Shown here: positions 42,742 through 50,599 of the stretch, piece after piece
How the letters are laid out: each line of letters opens with the position of its first letter
Position numbering within the stretch: position 1 is the first letter of the stretch
NCBI RefSeq assembly: GCF_014654785.1
Contig: NZ_BNBD01000019.1
Coordinates: forward strand, 39,620-103,619
Source: Streptomyces mashuensis
GTDB lineage: Bacteria > Actinomycetota > Actinomycetes > Streptomycetales > Streptomycetaceae
Length of the DNA: 64,000 nucleotides
Reading direction: 5' to 3'
Notes under the pieces: generated by a model
Database searches by the model: none
Seen by the model: the letters and a program-made list of their open reading frames with translations, nothing else
What the model was told of the DNA's origin: nothing
Position numbers and translations under genes: made by a program

Positions 42742-43182
42742 GTGTTGACCGGTGACACCTTCAGCAGCAGCACCTTCGCCATCGAACTCGGCAAGTTCCA
42801 GGTCGAGACCGTCCAGGACGTCTCCGGGCTGACCCTGGAGCAGGACGTCGTCGAGACCCGGCAGGTGTCCGCGACCGGTGAGCTGATCGTGCGCAAACAG
42901 CCGGGCGCGCGCCGGACGGGCGAGATCACCGTCACCCGCGGCATGGACAAGAGCACGGCGTTCACCGACTGGATCAAGGCCACCCTGGTCGACGCCGACC
43001 TCGACAGCGCCCGGCAGAACATCACCATCGCCCTGAAGGACGCGCAGAAGCAGACGGTCCGCCGCATCCACCTCAGCAACGCCTGGGCCTCCCGCTGGGA
43101 GGGACCCCAGCTGGGGGCGGCCAACTCCGGGACCGCCACGGAACAAGTGACGATCACCTACGAGGACATCACCGTCGAATAG
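42742..43182 (+). CDS. eCIS inner tube protein (gp19 family)
   Basis: 146 residues from GTG 42742 with GGGAGGG upstream. It opens with FSSSTFAIELGKFQVETVQD and shows VVETRQVSATGELIVRKQPG and GEITVTRGMDKSTAFTDWIK, the typical T4 gp19-like/Hcp-like tube fold. It would polymerise as hexamer rings inside the sheath. It sits between the two sheath genes. A second tube-type gene is at 62541 on the other strand. Confidence 0.92.
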   Translation: MLTGDTFSSSTFAIELGKFQVETVQDVSGLTLEQDVVETRQVSATGELIVRKQPGARRTGEITVTRGMDKSTAFTDWIKATLVDADLDSARQNITIALKDAQKQTVRRIHLSNAWASRWEGPQLGAANSGTATEQVTITYEDITVE

Positions 43183-43210
43183 CACCGGCCGGCCGAGAGG
43201 AGCACAGCGC

Positions 43211-44542
43211 ATGGCCACGAGGCCCCCGGGCGTCTACATCACCGAGAAGTCCAGCGGCGTCCGCATGATCACGGGGGTGGGCACGTCGACCCCCGCCTTC
43301 CTCGGGTACACCGAGGTGCCGGACGGCGAACCCGCCGAAGGGGCGCCCCGGCCCTTCGACGAGAGCGAACGCGTCGTTCCCCAGCCGGTCCGCGGCTGGC
43401 AGGAGTTCGCCGACCGCTACAGCATCACCCCCCTGCGCGACGAACTGGCCGCCCTGCTGAAGAAGCAGAAGGCCGGCGAGACCCCGACCCCCGACGAGCT
43501 CAAACGCATCCAGGTGCTCCAGCGCTGCTTCACGCTGGCCGAGGCGGTGTACGGGTTCTTCGCCAACGGCGGCACGTCCTGCTACGTCGTCGGCTTCCTG
43601 GGCCCCGACCGGGCCGTGACGGACCTCGCCGGCGACGCCGACGCGCGCACGGGGCTGGGCGGGCTGGAGACCGTCCCCGAGGTGACCATGGTCGCCGTCC
43701 CCAGCCTCTGGGACATGACCGTCGCCGCCACGCAGAGCGCGACCCCTCCCCAGCCGGCCCTGCCGGCCGGTGCCGCACTCATCGGCCAGGTGCTCGCCCA
43801 CTGCACCAAGCAGCGCAACCGGCTCGCGGTCGTCGACGCGCCGCCCGGCCTGCTCGCCGACCCGCTGAAGGAGTTCGTGGGCACGCTCGCCTCACCCGAC
43901 ACGGACGACGCGGCGTTCACGGCGCTGTACTACCCCTGGGTCATGGTCCCGGGCATCGACGGGGTGCCGCGGACGGTGCCGCCGTCCGGACACCTGGCGG
44001 GGGTGTGGGCCCGTACGGACGCCGAGCGCGGCGTGTTCAAGGCGCCCGCCAACCAGAACCTGCGCGGCGTCCTCGACCTCCCCGTCCTGCTCACCGACGA
44101 CCAGAACGGCACCCTCAACGACAAGGGCGTCAACTGCCTGCGCGTCTTCCCCGGCCGTGGCCTGCTGGTGTGGGGCGCGCGGACGCGATCCAGCAGCCGG
44201 GACTGGCGGTACCTCAACGTCCGGCGCCTGGTGTCGTTCCTGTCCGACTCCATTCAGAGGTCCACCACCTGGGCGGTGTTCGAGCCGAACGACGACCGGC
44301 TGTGGGGGACACTGCGGCATTCGGTGGTGAGCTTCCTGACCGACCAGTGGCGGCAGGGCGCGCTGCTGGGCCGTACGCCGGACGAGGCGTTCTACGTGAT
44401 CTGCGACCGCACCAACAACACCCCGGACACGATCGACGCAGGTCAGGTGATCTGCGACATCGGCGTCGCCCCCGTCCGGCCTGCCGAGTTCGTGCAGTTC
44501 ACCATCACCCAGCTCGCCGGGCAGCCCGGCGGGAAGAGCTGA
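43211..44542 (+). CDS. eCIS tail sheath protein 2
   Basis: 443 residues from ATG 43211 (GAGGAG upstream). N-terminus PGVYITEKSSGVRMITGVGT. The C-terminal 220 residues are nearly the same as in sheath 1, including long identical DNA runs, while the middle region (residues 40-110 or so) is shorter and different. Two sheath isoforms in one particle are known from Afp/PVC-type systems, which use two or three. Here they flank the tube gene. Confidence 0.93.
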   Translation: MATRPPGVYITEKSSGVRMITGVGTSTPAFLGYTEVPDGEPAEGAPRPFDESERVVPQPVRGWQEFADRYSITPLRDELAALLKKQKAGETPTPDELKRIQVLQRCFTLAEAVYGFFANGGTSCYVVGFLGPDRAVTDLAGDADARTGLGGLETVPEVTMVAVPSLWDMTVAATQSATPPQPALPAGAALIGQVLAHCTKQRNRLAVVDAPPGLLADPLKEFVGTLASPDTDDAAFTALYYPWVMVPGIDGVPRTVPPSGHLAGVWARTDAERGVFKAPANQNLRGVLDLPVLLTDDQNGTLNDKGVNCLRVFPGRGLLVWGARTRSSSRDWRYLNVRRLVSFLSDSIQRSTTWAVFEPNDDRLWGTLRHSVVSFLTDQWRQGALLGRTPDEAFYVICDRTNNTPDTIDAGQVICDIGVAPVRPAEFVQFTITQLAGQPGGKS

Positions 44543-44552
44543 GGGCGCGGTC

Positions 44553-44990
44553 GTGCAGAAGATCGTGGTGAGGGAGGGCGACACCGTCGCCCTCCTGCCG
44601 GCCCTGACTCCACTCGCGACGCTCGTCCCGCCGCCCCCCGTACCCGTCCCCAAGGGCTCGGCGGGCTTCCGTGTCGAAGGGCACGCCGCCTGCGTGCCGG
44701 ACGACATCGAGTCGATGGTGATCAACAACGTTCCTTACACCACACAGGCCTTCCCCAATGCGGGCTCCGGGCGCGTCCAGCTGACGGTTCCGGCGCAGAA
44801 CCGTGCCACGTACGCCCGGACGAGCCACGGCACCGTGGAAGTCGTCGTGAACGGCGGCCCCCTCGACCTGGTCTTCACCGTGGAGGCCGTGGCGAGCAAC
44901 CCTTCCGGCGGTGCGGACGTCATCGGCACCCAGTACCGCGGCAAGGCGACACTCACCTGCCCCCGCACCCGCCCGGTGACGGCCGGATAG
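44553..44990 (+). CDS. small protein of the eCIS plus operon, function unknown
   Basis: 145 residues from GTG 44553, 10 bp after sheath 2, with GAGGG upstream. N-terminal strand (QKIVVREGDTVALLPALTPL), then a Val/Pro-rich stretch (LVPPPPVPVPKGSAGFRVEG) and a beta-rich remainder (SGRVQLTVPAQNRATY, TVEVVVNGGPLDLVFTVEA, GTQYRGKATLTC). It is not a PAAR or LysM protein by its motifs. Its place suggests a structural or sheath-associated part; unnamed. Confidence 0.65.
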   Translation: MQKIVVREGDTVALLPALTPLATLVPPPPVPVPKGSAGFRVEGHAACVPDDIESMVINNVPYTTQAFPNAGSGRVQLTVPAQNRATYARTSHGTVEVVVNGGPLDLVFTVEAVASNPSGGADVIGTQYRGKATLTCPRTRPVTAG

Positions 44991-45035
44991 CCGGGCATAC
45001 GGGAGAAAACCTGCCCGCCGTGGCAGCATGGCACC

Positions 45036-45428
45036 GTGATCAGCATCCATGTGACCAGCGTCTTCGTCGACGACCAGGACAAGGCCCTGGCCTTCTACAC
45101 CGACAAGCTCGGCTTCGAGAAGAAGACCGAGATCGACATGGGGCCGGCGCGCTGGCTCACCGTCGTCTCCCCGGCCGCCCGCGACGGTGTCGAGCTGCTG
45201 CTGGAACCGGACATGCACCCGGTGGCCAAGCGGTACAAGGAAGGACTGGTCGCGGACGGCATCCCGGCCACCTCCTTCGCGGTGGACGACATCCACGCCG
45301 AGCACGAGCGCCTGACCGGCCTCGGCGTCACGTTCACCCAGCCGCCGACGGACATGGGCTCCTTCACGACGGCGATCCTCGACGACACCTGCGGCAACCT
45401 GATCCAGCTGACGCAGCTCCCGCAGTGA
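45036..45428 (+). CDS. VOC (glyoxalase) family protein inserted beside the eCIS genes
   Basis: 130 residues from GTG 45036. Typical single VOC module: SIHVTSVFVDDQDKALAFYT, ELLLEPDMHPVAK, ILDDTCGNLIQLTQL. No link to injection-system function is known. No ribosome binding site is visible, so it may have its own leaderless promoter. Its end is 15 bp from the convergent ADP-ribosyltransferase gene. Confidence 0.85.
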   Translation: MISIHVTSVFVDDQDKALAFYTDKLGFEKKTEIDMGPARWLTVVSPAARDGVELLLEPDMHPVAKRYKEGLVADGIPATSFAVDDIHAEHERLTGLGVTFTQPPTDMGSFTTAILDDTCGNLIQLTQLPQ

Positions 45429-45436
45429 GGCCGGCG

Positions 45437-45453
45437 CCCGGGCTCAGCCCGGG
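45437..45453. terminator. hairpin at the meeting point of the two eCIS operons
   Basis: CCCGGGC/GCCCGGG, perfect 7-bp stem with a 3-nt loop that is the reverse complement of the ADP-ribosyltransferase stop codon (45444-45446). It could end transcription from both sides. Confidence 0.45.
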
Positions 45454-47792
45454 AGCTCCGTCGCCCACACGAAGTCGTAACGCCATTCCTGCCCGCCGAC
45501 CCGTACCCTCTCGTCGCGGTTGCGCAGCTCCACCTCGAAGGCCGCTCCGGGCAGGAGCAGCACCTCCTTCTCCTCGGGCCTCCGGGAGAACCAGGCGATG
45601 TCCCGCCCGCTGTGGCCGGTCAGCTCCAGCCGGTAGAGCACCCGGCGGCCGCCCGGCTGGGGGTGCTGCATCGGCAGGAACTTCTCGGCCTCCTTGCGCT
45701 CCCGGGTCGTGCTCGTGAAGCCGCTGAACGTCGTGCGCTTACGGGGCACCAGCTCCCACCCGGCGCGGAACACCGTGCCCCGCACCGGCGGGAGCCTGTC
45801 GAGGGACTCGGTGAGCATGTCGGCGTGCGTCTTGGCCTCGGCCCGCAGCGTGTCCGCCAGCTCGTGCATCCGGCCGCGGACGGCCTCCAGGTGCCTCGCG
45901 CGTTCCGCGTCGTCCAGGCCCGGGGCGCGGTAGGCGTCGATGAGCCGTTGCAGTTCCGCATCGCGCCAGGCGGCGTACGGGGTCTCGACCTGCTGCCCCT
46001 GCGCGAACAAGTCGATCATCTGGTCGATCAGCCGGTGCACACCCACGCCGGCCAGGGGGCCGCGGGCGGCCAGGACACGGTTGACGAGCTGGTGGTTCTC
46101 CCCCGTGTACTCCGCCAGCGCCAGCAGATGGGGCAGGCGCAGCTCGGCGCCCAGCCGGGCGCGCTCCGCGTCGGCGTCCGGGCCGGTGAGCCCCTGGTCG
46201 CCCAGCCAGTCGGTGAGGCCGGCGTCCGGCCGCCGCCCGAGCAGCGCCCGCCGGGCGCGGCGCGCCGTGCGTACCGTGCGGTCGTCCACCGTGACCAGGC
46301 CGCCGTGCTCGGGCTCGGCCAGGGCCCGGTCCGCGTACAGCGCGGCGTACGGAAGCTCCGGCAGCACCGCACCCGGCAGGGTGTCCTTCACGAACGCGTC
46401 GAAGTCCCGGTACATGCGGGGTACGTCCCGGGAGGTGGCGGTGAGGTCCGACAGGCCGGTCAGCCCCGCCGCCTTCGCGCCCCGCAGGATCTCGTACAGC
46501 GAATGGTCGCGCGCGGTGAGCATCCACGAGGCGACGGCGAGGAGGAACTCCCGCTCCGACAGCCGCGCCCCGTCCCCGCCGCCGGGTACGGTCCGCAGCC
46601 AGCGGAAGGCGCTCAGCATGCGCGTGGTCGTCCCCGAGATGCCCGCGACCAAGGGGGCGCCCCGCCCGTGGTGCTTGCGGTACCAGCTGCCGGTGGGGCT
46701 CATGGTGAAGAGGGCCTGGCCGGGGACCCAGGGCAGGGGGAACTCCGGTCCCTGCTCGCCGGGCCGGGTCGTCGCGGCCCACACGGCCTCGGGCGTCACC
46801 TCGTGCCGGGCGGGGACGAGGCGGCCTTCCTCCTCGGCGAGGCCCTCGACGTGCAGCGGGGTCGTGCTGCGGCGGGCGTGGGCGGCCTCGGCGTCGCTCA
46901 GGGGCACGCCCAGGTCGCGGTAGTCGCGCACCGTGCGCTTGCCCGGCCCGGTCTCGTGCCCGGGGCGTTCGGCCCGGTGCTGCTGGCTGCGGCCCATCGA
47001 CAGGGTCGTGCCGACGCCGTGTTGCAGGGTCAGGTTGCCGAGGGCGAAGACGTCGGCGGCGAACAGCCGCCGCACGTCGTGCGGCAGGTGGCCGAGGCCG
47101 CGGGCCGGGCCGGTGAGATGGGCGCGCTGCGCCTTCAACGCTTCGACGTCGAGCCCGAGTTCGCGGGCGAGCCCCGAATCGCCGTCGAGGACGACGCGGT
47201 GCAGCAGCGTCTTCAGCGACACCTCGCGCTCGTCGGGGTGCGGCTCGGGCTGGGGCCCGTACTTGTAGTACGCGGCGTTGTAGAAGGCGGTGACCAGCTC
47301 CCGGACGGTGGCGGGCGAGCCCGGCGCGGTCCACTGCAGCAGCCGTTCCCCGGGATCGCCCTCCGTGCCCACCTGCCCGGCGCTCCCCGGGTCGTCCTTG
47401 ACGAACGCCCCCGCCGCCGCCTGCGGGCCGAAGCCCCGGCTCAGCACCTCGTACAGCCGCAGCACCGCCGCCCGGGCGGCCCGCCCCACCTCGGGGGCGG
47501 CGGCCAGCGCCGCGCCGAGCCGCTGCTCGTACAGCTCCGCCGCCTGGTGCCAGCCCGGCGAGGCGAGGAGGCGGCGGTGGCCGAACGGCGGCCCGCCGGC
47601 GCGCTGCCCTCCGGGGCGGGCCAGGGCCCGGGCGGTCGCGGCGTTGCCGATCTCCTGCTGGAGGCCCCTCAACCGCTCGGTCAGCGCTGCCTCGTGGCCT
47701 GCCACGGGCTGCGGCGGTGCAGGAGCCGGGACTGGCGCCGGAGCCTGCTGGTGCGGGGCGGGCGCCGCTCCCGGCGCGGGTCCGGGGCTCAT
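45444..47792 (-). CDS. putative eCIS effector with C-terminal ADP-ribosyltransferase domain
   Basis: 782 residues from ATG 47792, in ATGA overlap with the AAA+ ATPase gene. Residues 1-35 are Pro/Ala-rich, then RLRGLQQEIGNAATARALAR, a motif seen in many eCIS-linked DUF4157 and toxin proteins. The middle holds PTGSWYRKHHGRGAPLVAGI and SGTTTRMLSAFRWL. The C-terminal 115 residues fit R-S-E mono-ADP-ribosyltransferases: R676 (VFRAGWEL), the STS-type motif GFTSTT (S694), and E741-x-E743 in RPEEKEVLLLPG. The ExE spacing is that of arginine-modifying toxins. Target unknown; an immunity gene is not evident. Confidence 0.8.
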   Translation of the reverse strand: MSPGPAPGAAPAPHQQAPAPVPAPAPPQPVAGHEAALTERLRGLQQEIGNAATARALARPGGQRAGGPPFGHRRLLASPGWHQAAELYEQRLGAALAAAPEVGRAARAAVLRLYEVLSRGFGPQAAAGAFVKDDPGSAGQVGTEGDPGERLLQWTAPGSPATVRELVTAFYNAAYYKYGPQPEPHPDEREVSLKTLLHRVVLDGDSGLARELGLDVEALKAQRAHLTGPARGLGHLPHDVRRLFAADVFALGNLTLQHGVGTTLSMGRSQQHRAERPGHETGPGKRTVRDYRDLGVPLSDAEAAHARRSTTPLHVEGLAEEEGRLVPARHEVTPEAVWAATTRPGEQGPEFPLPWVPGQALFTMSPTGSWYRKHHGRGAPLVAGISGTTTRMLSAFRWLRTVPGGGDGARLSEREFLLAVASWMLTARDHSLYEILRGAKAAGLTGLSDLTATSRDVPRMYRDFDAFVKDTLPGAVLPELPYAALYADRALAEPEHGGLVTVDDRTVRTARRARRALLGRRPDAGLTDWLGDQGLTGPDADAERARLGAELRLPHLLALAEYTGENHQLVNRVLAARGPLAGVGVHRLIDQMIDLFAQGQQVETPYAAWRDAELQRLIDAYRAPGLDDAERARHLEAVRGRMHELADTLRAEAKTHADMLTESLDRLPPVRGTVFRAGWELVPRKRTTFSGFTSTTRERKEAEKFLPMQHPQPGGRRVLYRLELTGHSGRDIAWFSRRPEEKEVLLLPGAAFEVELRNRDERVRVGGQEWRYDFVWATELPG

Positions 47793-49939
47793 GACGTCCT
47801 CTCCGGGGGGAACCGGGACTCGTCCACGTAGCGACCGAGCTTGGCGTACTCCTGGCGGACGGCGGCCAGCAGGTCGGCCATCGCGACCGGCCGGCCCTCG
47901 TCGGCCGCGCGGTACGCGGCGGTGACGACGGAGCAGCGGATCGCGCCACCGGACAGGTCGAAGGCGCCGGCGAGGGCCGCCAGGGCCTCCGCGCCGACGT
48001 CGTCGGCGCGGGGCACGGCCGGGCCCAGGCAGCGGTCCCACAGGGCGCGGCGCCGGGCTTCGTCGGGCGCGGGGAAGGGGACGACGAGGTCGAGGCGGCG
48101 CAGGAACGCCGGGTCGACGTTGGCGTGCATGTTGGTGGTGAGCAGCGCCAGGCCGTCGAACGACTCCAGGCGTTGCAGCAGGTAGGAGGTGCCGGTGTTG
48201 GCGTACCGGTCGTGGGCGTCCTGGGTGGCGGTGCGCCGGCCGAAGACGGCGTCGGCCTCGTCGAAGAGGAGTACCGCGTCGGCCGCTTCGGCCTCCGCGA
48301 AGATCTGCTCCAGGTGCTTCTCGGTCTCGCCGATGTACTTGTCGACGACGGTGGCGAGATCGACCGTGTAGAGGTCGAGGCCCAGATCGCCGGCCACGAC
48401 CTCGGCGGCCAGGGTCTTGCCCGTCCCGGAGCCGCCGCTGAACAGGGCGGAGACGCCGCGGCCGCGGCCGCCGCCCGGCCGGAGCCGCCACTCGCCCAGG
48501 ACGAGGTCGCGGTGGCGGACGCGCCGGGCGAGGTCCCGCAGCTGCTCGTGCGTCCGTTCGGGCAGCACCAGGTCGGGCCAGCCGACGGCGGGCCGTATCC
48601 GGCGGGCGAGGCGGTCGAGCGCGCCGGTGCTCCAGGGGCGGGTGGCGCTGCGCACGGCGGCCGCGTCGACGGGGACGCCCTGCGCGGCGGCCTGCCGGCA
48701 GGCCGCCGCGGCCATGGCCCGGATCCGGCGGGGTCCGGCCCGGTGCCGGGCACCGGCGGTCACGGCCGCCTCGTCCGGTTCCTGCGTATGGGTGCGGAGT
48801 TCGTGGCGCCACACCGCGGCGCGTTCGGCACCCGTCAGGGGCGGGCACTCGGCCGCCACCGGCGGGACGGGCGTCCAGCGGGCGTCCCACGGCCGGCTCC
48901 CCGTGAACACCACCGGCACCGGCGGGTCGGCGAGCGGGGCGAGCAGCGCACGGAGGGGCGGGCCGCCGGGCGGGCCGACGGGCACCCCGACGGGCCCGGC
49001 GATCAGGCCGCAGCCGCGCAGCCGCGCCTCCAGCAGTGCCGCCCGGACGGAGGCGCCGGGATCCGTCTCCCGGTCGAGGGCCGTCAGGTCGAGGACGAGC
49101 GCGGAGAGCCCCTGCCGTGCCAGCGCCGCCTCGGCGACCGTCGTGGCCGTGCCGTCGCGGTCGTGGCTCTCCCGCAGGTGGACGGGCCAGGGGTGGGCGA
49201 GCAGCCGGGCCACGTGCCGTACGACGCCGGCCAACGGCCCCTCGACCGGGCAGGGGGCCGCAGCGGGGCCGAAGGAGACGGGCAGGCCGGCCGGCAGGGA
49301 GTCGTCGCCCAGCAGGTGTGCGGTGACCCGGTCGGGGACGCGCAGCCCTCGCGTCGGGTACGGGCGACCGGAGTCGAACACGTCCAGCAGACCGCCGGCG
49401 CGCAGGGGCGCGCCGGCGGCGAACAGCCGGCGGGCCGTCGCGGAAGCCGGGGGAACGCCGCACAGGGTCAGGGCCAGGCCCACGGTGGCGTGCCGGCAGG
49501 TGACGTCGTCGTTGAGGTAGCCGTAGCACCGCTCGAACCGGGTGTCCACGTCCGGGGCGAGCGCGACCAGCAGGACGTCGAGCGCGAGGTCGTCCAGGCC
49601 GAAGTCCCCGGCGAGCCGGCGCACCGGCGGTGCGGCCCCCGCCGCCGTGGCGGCGTCCTCCCGGTCGCGGACCGCGGCGGCCAGGGCGGCTCCTGCGGAG
49701 GCCGGCGTTAGTGGGCCGGCCGGGACGTCCAGCAGGTGCGGGGCCATCTCGTCGGACACGTACAGGCCCCGGAACGGGTCGAAGGGGGTCTCCGGCAGGT
49801 CCGGGCCGGGGTCTTCTCCCGTGCGCAGCGCGATGGCCTGCCGCACCCGCTCCTCGACGACGGCCAGGCGGGCCAGGAGCCAGTCGGCGGGCCCGGGCAC
49901 GGGCGCCGTCCGGGTGCGTCCCCCGGCGGGTGCGGTCAC
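47789..49939 (-). CDS. eCIS AAA+ ATPase
   Basis: 716 residues from GTG 49939 (GTGA overlap with the upstream DUF4255 gene). A long N-terminal region (about 1-480, with a second degenerate ATPase-like half) precedes the AAA+ module: Walker A GGSGTGKT (502-509), Walker B VLLFDEAD (D560, E561), arginine finger region FLRRLDLVVPFPAP. ATPases of this kind are hallmarks of eCIS and Afp loci (Afp15-like), where they are needed for particle assembly or effector loading. Confidence 0.9.
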   Translation of the reverse strand: MTAPAGGRTRTAPVPGPADWLLARLAVVEERVRQAIALRTGEDPGPDLPETPFDPFRGLYVSDEMAPHLLDVPAGPLTPASAGAALAAAVRDREDAATAAGAAPPVRRLAGDFGLDDLALDVLLVALAPDVDTRFERCYGYLNDDVTCRHATVGLALTLCGVPPASATARRLFAAGAPLRAGGLLDVFDSGRPYPTRGLRVPDRVTAHLLGDDSLPAGLPVSFGPAAAPCPVEGPLAGVVRHVARLLAHPWPVHLRESHDRDGTATTVAEAALARQGLSALVLDLTALDRETDPGASVRAALLEARLRGCGLIAGPVGVPVGPPGGPPLRALLAPLADPPVPVVFTGSRPWDARWTPVPPVAAECPPLTGAERAAVWRHELRTHTQEPDEAAVTAGARHRAGPRRIRAMAAAACRQAAAQGVPVDAAAVRSATRPWSTGALDRLARRIRPAVGWPDLVLPERTHEQLRDLARRVRHRDLVLGEWRLRPGGGRGRGVSALFSGGSGTGKTLAAEVVAGDLGLDLYTVDLATVVDKYIGETEKHLEQIFAEAEAADAVLLFDEADAVFGRRTATQDAHDRYANTGTSYLLQRLESFDGLALLTTNMHANVDPAFLRRLDLVVPFPAPDEARRRALWDRCLGPAVPRADDVGAEALAALAGAFDLSGGAIRCSVVTAAYRAADEGRPVAMADLLAAVRQEYAKLGRYVDESRFPPERTS

Positions 49940-50547
49940 CGCGCCTCCCCCTGCTTCAGCTCCTCCCTGACGACCGGCGGCTCCTCCACCCACTTCGTGT
50001 ACTCCTCCGGCACGAATGTCAGCAGGGGAAGCGTGACGACCACGTTGAGGGTGGGGACGAGGGTGTGCCCGACCGCGCTCCACAGCTCGGTCAGGGCACG
50101 GTCCTCGGTCGGCGGCCGCCCCACGTCCAGCAGCGCCGACAACTCCATGTCGGCCAGCTCCGGGGGCAGTTCCACGGGGAACTCCCGGCTGCGGGCGAAG
50201 CCCACCAGCAGGTCGCCCAGCATGCGGTGGGCGATGAGCGCGTCCGGGGCCCAGGCCACGACCAGGTACGACAGCTGTGCGTACCGCGGCGGGTCGAACT
50301 GCGCCCGCTTCCGGAGCGGCAGCGAGCGGCGTTCGACGGGCGGGTACTGGTACACGGTGCCGGTCTGCCGCCGGTCCATGTCCTCGCGGATGTCGTACAG
50401 GTAGAGGCCGACGGCCTCCGAGCCGGCGGTCTCGCCGTGCCCGGCCTCGCGGCCCGGCGGCTGGAACGTGACGGGGAACCCTTCGGGCAGCCACGTCAGG
50501 CCCTCCCGTACGCGTGACTCCAGTGTGCTGTCGACCAGTTGGATCAT
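49936..50547 (-). CDS. DUF4255 protein, eCIS tail terminator/cap (Afp16-like)
   Basis: 203 residues from ATG 50547. VDSTLESRVREGLTWLPEGF, VGLYLYDIREDMDRR and ARSREFPVELPPELADMELS match the DUF4255 family. In Afp-like particles this protein caps the tube and sheath at the far end and sets particle length. It is 52 bp from the propeller gene and overlaps the ATPase gene by 4 bp. Confidence 0.88.
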   Translation of the reverse strand: MIQLVDSTLESRVREGLTWLPEGFPVTFQPPGREAGHGETAGSEAVGLYLYDIREDMDRRQTGTVYQYPPVERRSLPLRKRAQFDPPRYAQLSYLVVAWAPDALIAHRMLGDLLVGFARSREFPVELPPELADMELSALLDVGRPPTEDRALTELWSAVGHTLVPTLNVVVTLPLLTFVPEEYTKWVEEPPVVREELKQGEAR

Positions 50548-50599
50548 CGTGGCCCCTGTCCGGTGCGGAGGAGGAACGGGCGGGCGGCCCGGGCGCGGG

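Noticed and set aside
44553..44990. PAAR-tip protein of the eCIS
   Set aside because: No PAAR repeats or zinc-binding His/Cys pattern in the sequence.
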